Of a DNA stretch of 64,000 nt, positions 50,866 to 63,980 are shown piece by piece. Within the stretch, counting starts at the first letter, position 1. Each line of letters starts with the position of its first letter. Origin of the DNA: Theristus sp. LFF4_11 (Eukaryota > Nematoda > Chromadorea > Monhysterida > Xyalidae); contig JASANC010000153.1 of assembly GCA_030248135.1 (NCBI GenBank), positions 1 through 64,000 on the forward strand, read 5' to 3'. A model generated the notes under the pieces. The model was not told the origin of the DNA. It was given only the letters and a program-made list of their open reading frames with translations, and did not search any database. A program made the translations under genes and the position numbers.

Positions 50866-52118
50866 TCACGAGAATCCAAAGCGGATAATGAAAACGAGAA
50901 TTAAGTAAGTCAAAACGTTTTCCGCAACAACACGACCATTGGCAGCATTCTCGTAGTTCATTTCCCCACTGTCACCGGTGGTTTTCCGATCACGAGATTT
51001 CGCAAAGTACTCCGTCGCAAGCTTTCTGTCGAACTGCGGGCTGTCGACGAGCACGGCGTCGACGACGTCCTCGCTCGGCAGGTCCTCATCCTCGAGCATG
51101 TCGGCCATGGAGATTTCCGGCCCGTCGGCACCGTAATACGTATTGCCAGACACTACTGGTAGATACTGCTCGTTTGCTGTTGTTGTTGTCGAAGTCGTCG
51201 TCGTTGTTGTCGAAGTCGTCGTCGTTGTTGTCGTACGGTCGTCGTTTTGCACTGGGTCACAATTTTGATGACGATTATCAGTTTGCGGCTGCTGACTGCC
51301 GGGCGGCTCAAAATTGCAGAAACTCAATTGTGAGCACGAGCACTCGACGCGATACACGCTGCGCACCGCATCGCCGTTGGCGCTCGGTTGAACGCAGACG
51401 GCTGGCGCGGCGTGCGCGAACACACTGCAGCCGTAGCTGTATGACTCCGTGTCTGCAATGCGTTCATGCTGCAAGTGGTGCGGAATACTGCAGCCGTAGC
51501 TGTATGACTCCGTGTCTGCAATACGTTCATGCTGCAAGTGGTGCGGAACTGTGAAAACGATGCTACCAAGTAAACTCGGGTTTCGTTTGTAGAAGACGAT
51601 TTTAGCTTGGGACCATTATGGTTTAGGATGCTTTTGACCGGAACGATTTCAGCTGAGAACAATTTTGTACCTCGCCCCCGCAAATCAGGTACTCCCGCAA
51701 ATGCTTATTCGAGTTGTCGTGGCATAGGACTTTAATTCAATGAACTTTGGCCTGTTTGATGTTTCGTTAATCTGGATTCGATCCGAATTTGTAGCTGCAC
51801 CAAAGTTAACTTGAGCTGCGACGTGGCTGCTTCTGTTTGACGAGAACGAAACAATGTGAACGAACTTGACAGGCGCTCAATGAGTCGCGTGCAACTGCGG
51901 CCGGTGCAGACGCCTGTGGTGCAGTTGAAGCCGAAACAGTGAAAGCATTGCAGTTCCGATGAATACGCTTCAGCTGAAAATTGTTTGGCTGAATATATGC
52001 TGACAGACAACTGAGAAACTGTGTGATTGTCAATTGCAAGAGATTTACCGAACTGAATTCTGCCAAAGACCACGAACAGCAAGAGTGCTTCGCCGCAAAT
52101 TAGTACAGCAGCTGCCAT
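50866..52118 (-). CDS. Small secreted three-finger (Ly6/activin-receptor-like) protein, probably GPI-anchored, 3 exons
   Basis: Exons (minus): 52049-52118, 51866-51973, 50866-51548; phases agree, 286 residues. A signal peptide (MAAAVLICGEALLLFVVFG) leads to a cysteine module: CFHCFGFNCTTGVCTGRSC, a later SYGC, and CSCSQLSFCN, which resembles the final CxC..CN of three-finger ectodomains. The 21-residue block IPHHLQHERIADTESYSYGC plus Ser is present twice in tandem at the start of exon 3, owing to a 63 bp duplication in frame. After the module come a Thr-rich stretch, an acidic part, and a C-terminal hydrophobic tail (VLTYLILVFIIRFGFS) right at the stop, as for GPI addition or a short anchor. 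Function unknown; cell-surface role inferred. The duplication leaves an odd cysteine that could be unpaired. Confidence 0.7.
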
Positions 52119-55100
52119 CGAGAGGTTTTGTGTGGATAAGTTTTTTAGCAATATCAGTGACTGTACTGATGTAACCTGATTTCAGTGGTAACGGATCGTT
52201 CAATGAACAGACCAGGGCGGGGCGAAGCCAACAGGGCGGGCATTTTCAAATAATTGCGGCTCGGAAACCGAACGGAATCCTCTGCCGGTGCAGGCAGGAA
52301 AATAGCAGGGCCGCCCCCCACCGCCACAAAATAAACGAAAAAACCCAAAGAACCATTCGGTTGTGGCCCTAATGACTATGTATATAATGTAACGTTTAAC
52401 GTTACGGTAATAATACAACTGAAATAAGTAATTCTGCTAAAAGCCTTTCACCACATCTGCATTTGCATGGACACACAAGACTGCAAGCAATTAGCAACTC
52501 AAGATGTGCCAAAGTTGTAGTTTCAGTCAGTTTAAACAAGTTTCTTCGGTTGTGGGTACATAAATTCATTCACAATCAAGTGCAATAGGGTGTTTTTTTT
52601 AATGCAGGGTGCCAGAAAATTGTTTTAGCTGCGATGTCTAATGTAAACGATACTTGCCAAGCACCGCTGTCAATAACGCCGCTAACTCAGCAACCGGAAA
52701 TTTAAAAGTTCTCATTGTTTTGTTGCTTCAGCCACCGCATCCGCTGCAAACTGCAGTGGTTTTTTTGTTATTTCAGTTGTCGTCTGAATTTACGGCATGA
52801 TGTCAAGTTGGTTGTTGTTTTGCTTGAAAAATAGTTGAAGAATTGCTTGACACGGCAGAATTTTTTGAATTATATGCAATTTGAAATGTTTCTTTTTAAA
52901 AACACGGTTACGAAACTTGCACCGCAATAATGAACGACGTGAGTGAGTCATTGGTTTTGTTACCTTAGTTTCCATGCCGTTCCCCACATCAAACAACATG
53001 GTGCCTTTTGTGGAGAGCTACATTTTACCATCGTGAACATGCCATGCGTTGTAAACAAACTGGATGAAACCAGTTTGAAAAGTGTGAAGCATTCTGGCGT
53101 CATGTATTGCAACGCGGTTTTTCATATATTTTTACTGAAAAAAACAATCAAAAACAATTTGTCCACAAAATTTATTTTGTGCACACACAGTTTGCAAGTT
53201 GGTTGTCTGCAGTGGAATGCAGTGCAACACTGACACACATGTACGGAACGATGGTGGCGTGGCGTGTTTGCAAAAAAAAAGTAGTTAGGCGGATATTCTC
53301 ATGAAGAAGTGGATCGATCCGAGAAACAAAGTTTGGTCTTGTCTCGTTCATCAACATTGCGTTTGTTTTAAAATTTCTCCGTAACCGAACAAAAATGAGC
53401 GTGTTTTCTTTCGTAATAAGAAAATCACAACGGCAACTATGAGCATATATCGCCATCATCACCTGCGTCTGTCAGCAGCACCGGCAGTTTTGTAGTGGAG
53501 TGCAAATATGCAAGCAAACGAACGTAACACTGTGCACTTGCACTTGTACGGTCGACTGTAAACTATGCAGGTGAACACAGTTTGCTTGGTGGCAGCCGAC
53601 TGCTGCGCCATTGCCGGCCAGCACGATTTACGATTGGTTTCCCTGCTCAGTCGCAGTTTGCCATTCGAATGACGAAAACGATAAATAGTTTTGACAAACT
53701 GGTATCTCCGTCGTCAGCTATTCATTTGCGTGTTGTGCATTTTTATATTTGTTTCAGAGTTGAGTAAAAAGTTCGTGTTGTTAAGGCCCCCCGAACAAAC
53801 TGAAAACAACACTCGACGAAACGAACACGCCGCTCAAAAGTTGTGTTTGCTTCGTGTTCAATTCGTTTCTCTGCTCAACGTTAACAACAATTTTGTCATT
53901 TTTCTTTTTTTTTGATAGTTACGTGATTTGATCCAGTCGGTGTGCTGTATTCATTTACCAATTTTGGCTTGGCTTTCTATCTGTTTTTGCTGCTTTTTCC
54001 TGGGCGAAACTGGATTCCGCTGACATTGGCAATCGAAAAGCGAAAGCACAACTTTTTTTTGAAAGCTCGTTAAATAAAACCGCCTACTCCGACACAGATC
54101 TCGCCATCTGCAAACTTTTTTCTAAGCAATGTTCATTTATTTCGTATAAACGTAAAAATCCTTCTGTTTTCACTATTCTTTCATTTCTGCTGTCAACTTT
54201 TTGTTAAGGCAGACAGACTGCGAACGTTTTCAAGTTCCGCTTGAGGCGTAATTCTTCCAAACTTTTCACTGAATGGCATATTTCATCCTGATTTTCTTCC
54301 TCACCGATTTCACTCAGCGCAACAAACCAATTGAAAACAACGCTGTTAGTGAAGTTTTTTTTGCAAACCGACATCTAAATCATGGCGTCGTTCGTTTTTT
54401 ACATTCTGCAATTGAACCGCAAAACCACTTCAGTGGTGCACGCTCACTTTCATTGTTCTGGTTATCATCAAACAAACTGCAAACACCATAAGTCCACCGA
54501 CAAACATCCTGAATCGCAAATAAATGCAAAATTGCTGAACAAAATCAACACCTGAATTCACATTTCGTGCACCAGTGGTTTCTTTCTGTTTGCACAAAAG
54601 CCCGTTAACGTGGCCATGTTCACATTGATCATTTGCACGCCATCTTTTCGACGTGTACCATCGTCACACGTCTGCCGAGTGCGTTTTCATTCCTTATACT
54701 GCAATAACCAGTCTGTTTCTCTCTCTTTCTCTCGTGAGCACCCGTTTTCACCGTTTGAATCTGGCTGCACGCGCAATGCACAACACAGCAGAGTCAAACA
54801 CAACACCAGTGTGCATCAACAGCGACAGTTTGCCTGCAGCAACACGTTATAAACACTGCGGCACGGATGCTGCTGCTGTTGCTGTCGGTGGTGCACGCAC
54901 ATTGTGCCGTTACTATTATTATTGTCGACGACACCACCGAAGAACGTTGGAAAGTGGAAGTGTCAACACATCATGCAGCCCGTACATATGTCCGTGCAAA
55001 GCATTTTCTTATTTGTATTCGCTTTTCTCGGGCGCCGTGGTTATACCTGCGCAGTTTTGCAGCGTCTTGTGTTCTGGACGCAGTTTTAGTCAAGGTCACA

Positions 55101-56172
55101 TACGGGTGTGCTATGAATTTCCAAATATTCGTACTCGATAACGTTCTTTGCGTACACCGTGTGCGTGCATGCGTCGACATCGACGTACACGTTCGCGCAT
55201 ACACAGAACGCGTGCTAAAGCATAGCGCTCTGATGTGTCTCATCTTCGTATCTGATTTTTATATGTGCCGTGTGTGCGCGCTTAAAAGACGAAAAGTGTA
55301 GTAGTATAAAAGTGCGGTATAGTCATTGGTGAGACAACATGCAAGACGACACACCGATGCGTTCAACAACATCAACGCACACACACGCTCAGCGTTTGCA
55401 CGCAATGAACAGTCCATGATGCGACGTTGTGTCCATGTCCAACCGTGTTATCCAAACAACAATCAGCCGCCGCACTCAGATCAAAATCGCGCATCTCTTG
55501 CCAACAGTTTTAATTTGCGATCGCTGTTGTACACGCTCTTATGAAATGATTTCATTGAAATCCAAAAAATCGTCAGACTTGGCAGGGTGCTTCAACACTT
55601 CGCAATATGTCGAAAATGTTCAGAAACCAGTTTCATTTGCTTGAAAATGGCCAACGCAAGCGCCCATAAGGTAATGGTAGTGCGCATGCATGTGAGCGTT
55701 TTACATTGGTTTCGTGCGTTGTTGCGCGATTGTTAGTGGCGTAGATTTCATAGATTTTCATCAATCAGTAGTCTGGTCTGTTTCTGGATACGTCCACTGA
55801 TTTTTGTTTGTTTATTCGCGTTTATACGTTGTGCATACTCCCCGTGCTATACATTTTCGGCACATGCATTTTATCTAATCTTTCAACTGATTTGCATGCA
55901 TTATTTTTTAGAAATCACTGCGTCCGCTGCCTGTAATATAATGCGTATTGGAATGTTTTTCAGATCGAAATGTGCTCAATTTGATAGTTTATTATTTTAC
56001 AGTGATCATAATGGAAAAATACGACATATTATTTTGTTTTATGTTCATTCTCATCCAAAACGGTGTTTCAAACAAAGTATAGTTTCAGTGACTAAACTAC
56101 TTCCGTTACTGAGCGGTATGTACGTTGTTATTCTGCACCACAATGTAAGCAGCTAATCGTGCCGCTGTCAGC
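52119..56172. other. 4 kb spacer without a supported gene
   Basis: Sits between divergent genes: the three-finger gene upstream region and the PTB gene upstream region or 5' intron. Many short open frames on both strands, none family-like. No repeat family of this window recognised. Confidence 0.4.
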
Positions 56173-58540
56173 ATGCCAACGCCACTGGCGCGATGTCGCG
56201 TGCTCTACATCGGTAGCGCCGTGCCGACGATCACCGCCGACGGTCTCCAGGGCATCCAAGAGCCGCTGCGCGAACGCTACCCGGCGGACGACACGGCCGA
56301 AACGAAGGGCATCGACTCGTGGCTGTCCGTCTGGTCGAACGGCCTACTGGTCGAGTACGTCGAGGGCGACCAGAAGACGGAGAGCGCGTTCTACCCGATC
56401 ACGACGTTGCACTATTGCGCCGCGGTGCGCTACGTGAACGTCAGCGGCTACACGGTCGAGGGCGGCGGCGAGCGCTTTCTGCCGCTCGACTCGCCGTTCG
56501 CCAATCTGCCCGACTCGCGGCATCCGCCGATGTTCGCCGCCATCTTCCGGCGTACGACCGGCATCAAGGTGCTCGAGTGTCACGCGTTCATTTGCACGAA
56601 TGAGCGTGCGGCGAACGCACTGGTGCGCAGCTGCTTTCACGCGTACGCCGACAGCATGTACGTGAAGATGGACGAGAAGTCGGCGGTGTCCGGCGGCGGT
56701 GCGCTGGCGATCAAGGGCGCCGTCAACGGCAACGCGCGCAGCTCGAGCCCGTCGGAGAATGGGTGAGCGAACGCGGTGTTTTCAAAACGCTGATTGCGTA
56801 TTGCGAAATCGTTGAATCTTTGATAACCGTCCGTTGCACGCTGCACAGGTCGGAGAGCACGAATCGATCTAATCGAGATGTGCTGAGGTGGTCGGAGCGT
56901 GCGATCAGCACACAGACGTGGCAGCGTCGGCAGCAGGCCGGCGACTTCGAGACTGCCAGCATCTCCAGTAGTGCCGTTGGACGTTATAAAAAGAAAGAAA
57001 AGAAAGAACAGAAAGCAGTTGAGAAGGCGAATCGTCAGGCGACTAGTGAAATCGGTAAGTTTGTGTAGACTTGATATTTCTGAATTCGACAAAGTTCAAT
57101 CGGCAAGGTGTTTTTTGCTTAAGGAATAGCGGAAGGTGCGCTGGTGCCGTATCACGCGCACACGATGGGCGGACACGGCAGGCGCGCGGGCACGATGCCG
57201 CGACGGGTCGGCAGCGAGACGGACTTGTATGGAAGCATGGGACGGCCGGCGTCCATGATGGCCGCTCCGATGATGCCTGCGATGTTCCCACCGCCACCAC
57301 ACGCAGCAATGGCAGGCCCGCCGCCGCCAGGCATGTTCATTGGACATCCACCGCCGCACCCTGGAATGCCGTTGCCGCCTCCAATGATGGGTCCACATGG
57401 ACCGCCACCACCAGGCATGATACCGATGCCGATGCCGATGCCCATGCGCCCACCGCCACACCATCCAATGATGCCGCCACCTGAGCTGATGATGCATCCC
57501 GGTCAGTTTTAGCGTTGTCAATAGATCGGATTTTCTCTCAGAACATGTTATGTTTTGATGCTCTTTCATACTGCCCGGTTTCGATGCTGAGGACGGAAAA
57601 GACCGCGAGTGTCAGTAACAAATGTGTCACTGATTCCAGGCATGGGCATGCCACCGATGGGCATGGGTCCACATCCGATGATGGCACATCCACATCCAGG
57701 CATGATGCGCCCCGGTTTCATGGGCCCGCCGAGCGCCGGCACACCGCCGCCAATGATGTCCGAGTCGCCATTTGCGCATCAGGGCCCGTACGTAACAGCA
57801 CCGGATGGCAGTCAGTACGGAACGCTGCGCGGCGGACCGGGTCCAATCATTCACGAGGAACCGATTTACATGCCATCGGCTATGGGTGCACCGCCAATGG
57901 CCAGCTACGGGCCGGGCACTCTACCACCCGAGGCTTATGATGCACAATACGACACGTATTACAGGCAGCGAACAAAGTCGCCTGTATCGTCGCGTCATAA
58001 AAATAAGCGGGTGAGTTTGTTAAAAAACATGGCATGCTGATTTTAAGGTATCGGTTTTAATTCTATCTGAACCACTGAGCGCGCTAGTCCAAGCACTTTT
58101 TGTGGGTTCAATGTTTGTTTCTCCAGTGTATACACAATAAAGGTTGAAAACTTGCGACAAGCCCAAGCATTTTCCCATTAAACTGAGACGTTCAACACTT
58201 TCAGAACAGCCGCAGCAGTTCGCGAGCAGCGTCGTCGAAAGCAGAAGCGGCGTACTGGGACAATTTCGAGTCGGGTATTTATCGTCGACCAATGTTGAAT
58301 GAGAAGGCATTCATGAACACGATACACAGGGACAGCAGCCAACCGAATGCTGCCAACGGAAATGGACATTTAACCAACGGGGACGGCTTGGACACTGATC
58401 CAGAGATCGGCAGACCCGACACGCCGCCAGTGGACTATGACTACGGGCGAATGCAGAACGGCGTCGCAAAAATGCACATTGGACGTGACCAGTTCGAATA
58501 CCACGGACACGAGGAAAATCGAGCACAGGCCATGTATTGA
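56173..58540 (+). CDS. PTB/PID-domain adaptor protein with Met/Pro/Gly-rich tail, 5 exons
   Basis: Exons: 56173-56762, 56849-57054, 57124-57501, 57640-58010, 58205-58540; phases agree, 626 residues. Residues 5-165 look like a phosphotyrosine-binding fold: RVLYIGSAVP as strand 1, GLQGIQEPLRERYP as the insert helix, SWLSVWSNGLLVEYVEGD, FYPITTLHYCAAVRYVN, FAAIFRRTTGIKVLECHAFI and a C-terminal helix NALVRSCFHAYAD. A basic coiled stretch follows (KKKEKKEQKAVEKANRQ). Exons 3-4 encode a low-complexity tail of Met, Pro, Gly and His (for example GMIPMPMPMPMRPPPHHP), then an Arg/Ser segment and an acidic end. I recall PTB proteins of this type conserved in arthropods and nematodes but cannot name the gene; a role as a cytoplasmic scaffold is inferred. 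AATAAA lies 110 bp past the stop. The start ATG directly follows CTGTCAGC, so a 5' non-coding exon may be spliced there. Confidence 0.82.
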
Positions 58541-60801
58541 GCGCAGGATTAAAACGACAAATTGAAATTATTGATTGCTTCAGAGAACATTGGATTTGCG
58601 TGGATATGACCTCTACAGTAAAGAAAAAGAAAAAATTCGACAGCCATAATAAATTGTAAACATAATTACGCGCCACATAACCTGCTGTTGCTGTACAATT
58701 CTACTTTATTGCGACCAACAAATAATACTGGACTTGTCGGTGCTCAAATCACACGATTTATGAATTTATTTGGTTTCACATGAGTAAACGAGCTGTGCAA
58801 CCTTCGTTACGGTTGACACTGTCGTTTCAATTATCACCCGTTTTTTTCACTGCTTTTTACCGCAGAAAGTTTTTGCATGTGTCAAAGTCAAAAAGAAAGC
58901 TAAATGGCTAAACGCTTCTTTGCTTGTGTCCTTAATGATATTTGCACTTGAAAGCACTTTTTGTTTCGAGCTGATTCACCTAAATGCTGAAAAAAGTAAA
59001 GTGATTGTTTTGAAAAACAATGTTTCCAATGGGCTTCCAAGTGATATGCAACTTCTTCTCAAGGCTATGTAAAATTTGTGCGTATTTATTGCCTTTAGTT
59101 TGGAATCGTGTTAGCCTTTTCAACGTGGTGTTGTCATTTATTTCTATGTTTGTATGTAATCGAGGTATTGTTTGTCATAATAGTTTTGTTTCTGACCTGC
59201 ATGGGAATCAAATTTATAATTACGGACTAATACCGCTCATGTGACATTTCGTGTCAAATTAAGAACAGAATAGTGATAAACTTTTTTTATTGTAATTCAA
59301 TTTTGTTATTTTGTGAAGTTAAGCCGTAAATTATGTACGTAGTTGGTTTGAATTTGTCAGCTGTGTGCAGAGTGTGTTTACGCAAAACAATCTGTTTTTT
59401 TTCTACGCTGTCAATTCATGTTTAAGATACCGCTTTCGAACTTGTCTAAACGTTCGATTGTATTGTAAAAAGCATTGTTTTTTTGATTTTTTGATCAAAT
59501 GTTCCGTTTGCAAAAATGCTTCGCTATAAAACTTTGAATCTGACAACAATGTTTGTTACTATCGATTCCTGCAAAAGAACTTGTTGCTGTGTCAGAGTTT
59601 ACATTTACAAAAATTCAATTACATGCCTTGCTAAGCACAAAAAACGCTCGCAACTTGCATGAAAAAAATGATGGAAAAACTCGCTAAACACCGATGACAA
59701 ACATTCCAGCAATATCTGCATGATCGCCCGTCTTTAGCGTTTTTGCGATGCCTACCAAAAAACATTCTGTGTCACAAGACACTTTGGGCGTGTGTGTGTG
59801 TGTGTACACGTATACAAAACTGCGTTTGTAGTGAAAAAGTCCTTGACATCGCGGTCAAATTGTGTGTATTGCATGATCGTGTGCGCACGCAGGTATGCAT
59901 GCAAACACGCCACAAACCCACACTAATAGTCTTCATTTTTCTTTGGGTACAGCAGAGCGCCTGTGTGTGTCAAATGTCGCATGTGAAATATATCATGTTA
60001 TCAGTTTGCATTTTGAGTTTTGACTGTATGATCGTTTGCATGTGCGCAGGTTGAGAACAATTCCGGTGATCTTGCACAGGCCAGCAAACTGTTTTGCGTG
60101 GGCACGCATCTTGCTGTCGATTCAAACATGTCTGTCTGTCTGATTGCGCCGTTTGCAGCATGCAATCTGCACACTGTATCATTGAGAATGAATGCACACC
60201 GTTGGCGACAGCCTCCATGCGACCAATTCATCGTGTTAACGCTCACTTATGCCTCGAAACTGCCACTAATGAAGCACTACTACACCAGCACTGCTCTGTT
60301 GAAAATTCAACAGCATTAGTTGTTTCTAGACCAGTTTTTTACGCGCACCAATCGCAAGACACCCACCATTTGAAATCGAGTTGACTTTCTTTATTGCAGT
60401 CAATAATTGCGGTCAATCGGTTTTCCCTGTGAAATGGCCTCTTGTGATTGCCAGTTTTGGCGTCAGCAAAACTCGCTCACACCAGAGACGACACTGTAAG
60501 CAATAAGAAAAACAGAACTGTTCTAAAGGTATTTGCACCGATACCGTAGCCAGGCATTGTGTCAGACTGTGGTTTCGGATCGGAATACTCAAAAATATGC
60601 GAAGAATGCCATTCTGATTTCTGCGCGTCTTTTATTTGCTTCCGATCAGGATCAGTAAAAAACAAGAAATGAACAAAACAATAAAACTGCAACCAATGAA
60701 CACAGAATTCACAACAACTTCAGAAAATGTGGAAACAATCAAACATGCACAATAGAAATAGAATTTGTCAAATAGGCAAACAATGAAACAACATCCAACA
60801 A
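58541..60801. other. Spacer between convergent genes; no gene seen
   Basis: AT-rich; poly(A) signal of the PTB gene at 58648 and a (GT)n tract at 59788-59803. No coding frame of note. Confidence 0.45.
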
Positions 60802-61817
60802 TCACTTTGCGTCATCGCAAACAGTTTCAGACTCCGCTTTCTCTTCATTTTTCCTTTCCTCGTCCGATTTCGAGTCACTGGCGCTGTCGGAATCGGAGTC
60901 AGACTTTTTGTCTGTTGTTGCCGCCGTCTTTGCTTGCACGCGACGCTTCTTCGCTCGCTCCTTTTGCTTGAGGCTGAAAATGAATGAGCAACGATTTCTG
61001 GAAAGTTCCATAGAATAAATAGCAAAACACGGATCGTCCACCACAGCTGCAGAGCCAACCGTTTGGCACGTTTCTTCGCCGTTCTCTCGTCAGCCTCTTG
61101 CTGCTTCTGCTGCATTCGCTCCTCGTACTCACGATCGAGCCTCTCCCGTTCCGCTTGTTTCTCGTGGTACTCGAGACGTTCGAGTTCACGTTTGCGGTTG
61201 CACCGGTAAATGTGGAATTCGGCGCTGCCAGCGCCGGAACTGGAGCCTGCAAACAAGAAGAAAAAACGCTCGGTTGGTGTTGCGGTTGTGTGCAATATTC
61301 TCAATTGACGCCGCTGTTGTTGTTCACTGTCGCGCGCGCGGTTAAGACGTCACACCAACTTCAGCGTCAGCCAGGCTTCGCACGTGAGCGATGTCCGTTC
61401 GACCAGCAATTCAGAATACGAACATTTGCTCCGGACGAGCTGGCGCGCTGCACGCCCGTTTTGCCGTATCTGGACCGGCTTATTCGCAACGAAACGCACC
61501 CGGAGACCGAAACTACGGCCGTTAGTGAGGCCACTTTTGCAGGCACTCACCCATGACGTTGCGCACGAACTCGGCCGGCTTGCGCGGTGCGCGTTCGCGC
61601 TTCGGCTGCGGAATCGGTGCTGGCTTGTCCTGAAATCGGTTTTTTAGCGGAACAATAAACAGTTTTGCGAAAAAACGTGATTTTTCCACAACTTAACACC
61701 ACGAACAATGTTCTTCTGCAACCGCTCAAGCCGGATGCGCAGCAAATCGGTCGGCGTCTTCGCGATCCGAACATCCTCCGATTCGTCGTCGTCGTCGCGC
61801 TTTTGATCCAGTGGCAT
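60802..61817 (-). CDS. PRKRIP1: PRKR-interacting protein 1 homologue, 4 exons
   Basis: Nuclear, double-stranded-RNA-binding-type protein found in spliceosome C-complex structures as a long helix; in mammals it also binds the kinase PKR. Exons (minus): 61707-61817, 61551-61629, 61060-61246, 60802-60973. They sum to exactly 183 codons, giving 182 residues (human 184). Landmarks: TPTDLLRIRLERLQKN, DKPAPIPQP, RKPAEFVRNVMG, and the family core SSSGAGSAEFHIYR spanning an exon join. A long charged coiled region and a basic LKQKERAKKRR follow, then an Asp/Ser/Glu-rich tail. The ATG at 61817 is chosen because the family begins shortly before this segment; an in-frame extension to the AG at 61841 also exists. 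Introns are 77-304 bp. Confidence 0.92.
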
Positions 61818-62919
61818 GACTTTGCTATTTTCGTTCACTCTGAAAATGATATCGACATGAAAATCTTGATCTTGATATCGCACAAGTTTATTTCGCTTTA
61901 TTCGAAAAAAAACACATTTGCAGATATGCCCAGATGGCATGCAGAACATAAGGCAATACATTTTGGAAGCCGAATCCATACCTACCAAAACAGTCCATTT
62001 GTGAGAATTTTATTCACCATTTCAGATTAATAAATGTGGCAGTGCGCACAGAATGTTCGTTTGAGCCTGTCACTTTTTTCTCAAAATACAGAGCTCGCGA
62101 AGTTGCAAGATTGGAGGTGCAAGAGAACATACATATTTAGCCACAAATGGGGTGTTTGATCGTCAACCAAACTCGATACATTCGTTCTTATTTTACTATA
62201 ATTCAAAGATTCGCATGCTCTGTATTCTTCGAAAGAAGTGACGGGTTTAAACACACATACTGTATTATAAAAATACTCAAAAACAAATTTGAGACAATTC
62301 AGATTCACTTGAGTTACAATAAAAACAGCAACATTTAGCAACTTGATAAGCTGAGCTGATTTGCTCTGCAGACCAAAATTAATGCAAAATGAACAACAAG
62401 GAAAGGAACACGACAAACAAAACAAAAGCACCAAAAAACTGTCACTAGATTTATTGTGCACGAATTCAGACAATCATAACACGTTCCAATAAACGAAACA
62501 ATTTTCAGAAAAATGAAGAAAAACAATAAAAAGGACAGCAACGAAGAAACATAAAAAGGCAGTTCTGGCAGTTTGGGCAGGTTTGCCTGGTGTCCGTCGC
62601 ATTGACAAGCCATGGGTTACCTACGTCGACCTGGCGAAACCGCAAACAGCGAACTTTATATTTATAAAAAGAGTTCCACAAATTAAAAAAAACAACGAAT
62701 CAAAATAAAAATTACTAAAAAATTAAGCACAACAAAATAAGCAAAATCCTTAAAAGAAACGACCATTTTAAAGACAGACAGACAACAGACACACAACCGT
62801 AAATACTGACATTTTTTACAAGTTCACCACACACAGACACAAGACAAAAGTTCAAACGTTAACAAAAGTGAACAAAACATAGAAAACCCAAACGCAACGA
62901 CGATACGTAAACGCATCCA
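61818..62919. other. Spacer upstream of PRKRIP1; no gene seen
   Basis: AT-rich. Should carry the PRKRIP1 promoter and the 3' UTR of the next minus-strand gene. Confidence 0.45.
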
Positions 62920-63980
62920 TCAGCCTGCAATCAACTGTTCATCATCGTCAGGCTCCTCCACAAAGTATTCATCGTGTTGCTCATCCGAATCGTATTGTTC
63001 TTCGTCAATTTTCGCCTGTCGCTGCCGTGCCGCCTGGACGGCCAGCTGGCGCATCAGTCGTTTGTCTATGGTGGAATTGGAAAATCGTGATTCACAAATT
63101 AACCAAACTGTATCATGGTGTGGATGTTCGAATAATTTCTTCTTGGTCAAGATACAATGATGCAGAATAGTATGTGCTCATTAGTAGTAATTGTGTGCTA
63201 CTTTCGAAATCATTTCGTTCAAAGTCACCGAACTACCAAACGTCAACATTTCACCGGCGGCCGTTTGCTTCGTGCGTCGTGCGGCCATCGCTCTTTCCAG
63301 CAACGAGCCCGAACCGGAATGTCCGGTCGTCTGATTGGCGCGAGCGGAGCCGACCGTGACGTTGTGCAACTGATGCTGGTAGCGGGCGCGTTGCTCGCTG
63401 CAATGTTGTCACGAATGTCAGTGTATTGTGGGTGGACGCTTCGCAAATGTGCTGCACCGAAATGACATCATTCATGCACAGCACACTGTCGAATCATGTC
63501 GATCTTTCAGTTTTCGTCGCAATACATGAGAACAACACGTGGGCCAAACTCAAGTTCGAGATGACAGACCGGTGATTTGAAGCAGACGACAGTCATTTCG
63601 ATCGGAGTACACGTTCAGAACAAATCTGCGATAACACAGCACAACACCGGAAAGGACGTATGAATGATCATACAGTTGCACTGTGACTTGTAAACAATCC
63701 GGCGACAGATTGGTCCACAGACAACTCTATGCATGCAGCATGTCAGAGTCAAATGCCGAAACTGCATTATAAATTCACTGTATCCCTCAGTGACGACCAA
63801 CCGCGTGAGATCGCCCATTTGCACGAGCGCATTCTGCTCCGCCGCACGTCGACTGCGTGTCACCCTGCTGGACGCTGACGACACGCACGACCACGGCGTC
63901 AACGAGTCCGAATCGACCGGGCCCACAGCGGCCGCGTCCGCCTCGGCACGACGCCGTTTCACTGCGGTGGGCGTGAACAT
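62920..63980 (-). CDS. Unrecognised protein with basic N terminus and acidic tail, 4 exons; may start outside the window
   Basis: Exons (minus): 63802-63980, 63438-63485 (48 bp), 63202-63397, and 62920 to about 63144; phases fit and give about 215 residues. The N terminus reads MFTPTAVKRRRAEADAAAVG, a nuclear-signal-like basic cluster with Ser/Arg-rich sequence after it. The middle (EQRARYQHQLHNVTVG, LLERAMAARRTKQTAAGEML) is probably helical, and the C terminus is strongly acidic (EEPDDDEQLIAG). The frame stays open upstream of ATG 63980 to the window edge, so the true start may lie beyond. The last intron (about 57 bp) is the weakest join. I do not recognise the family; a nuclear location is only inferred. 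Confidence 0.55.

Noticed and set aside
57096..57569. 157-codon minus-strand frame over the PTB gene
   Set aside because: His/Arg/Trp-rich shadow of the Met/Pro repeats on the other strand.
61098..61556. 152-codon plus-strand frame over PRKRIP1
   Set aside because: It is antisense to two PRKRIP1 exons whose minus-strand frame matches the family exactly.
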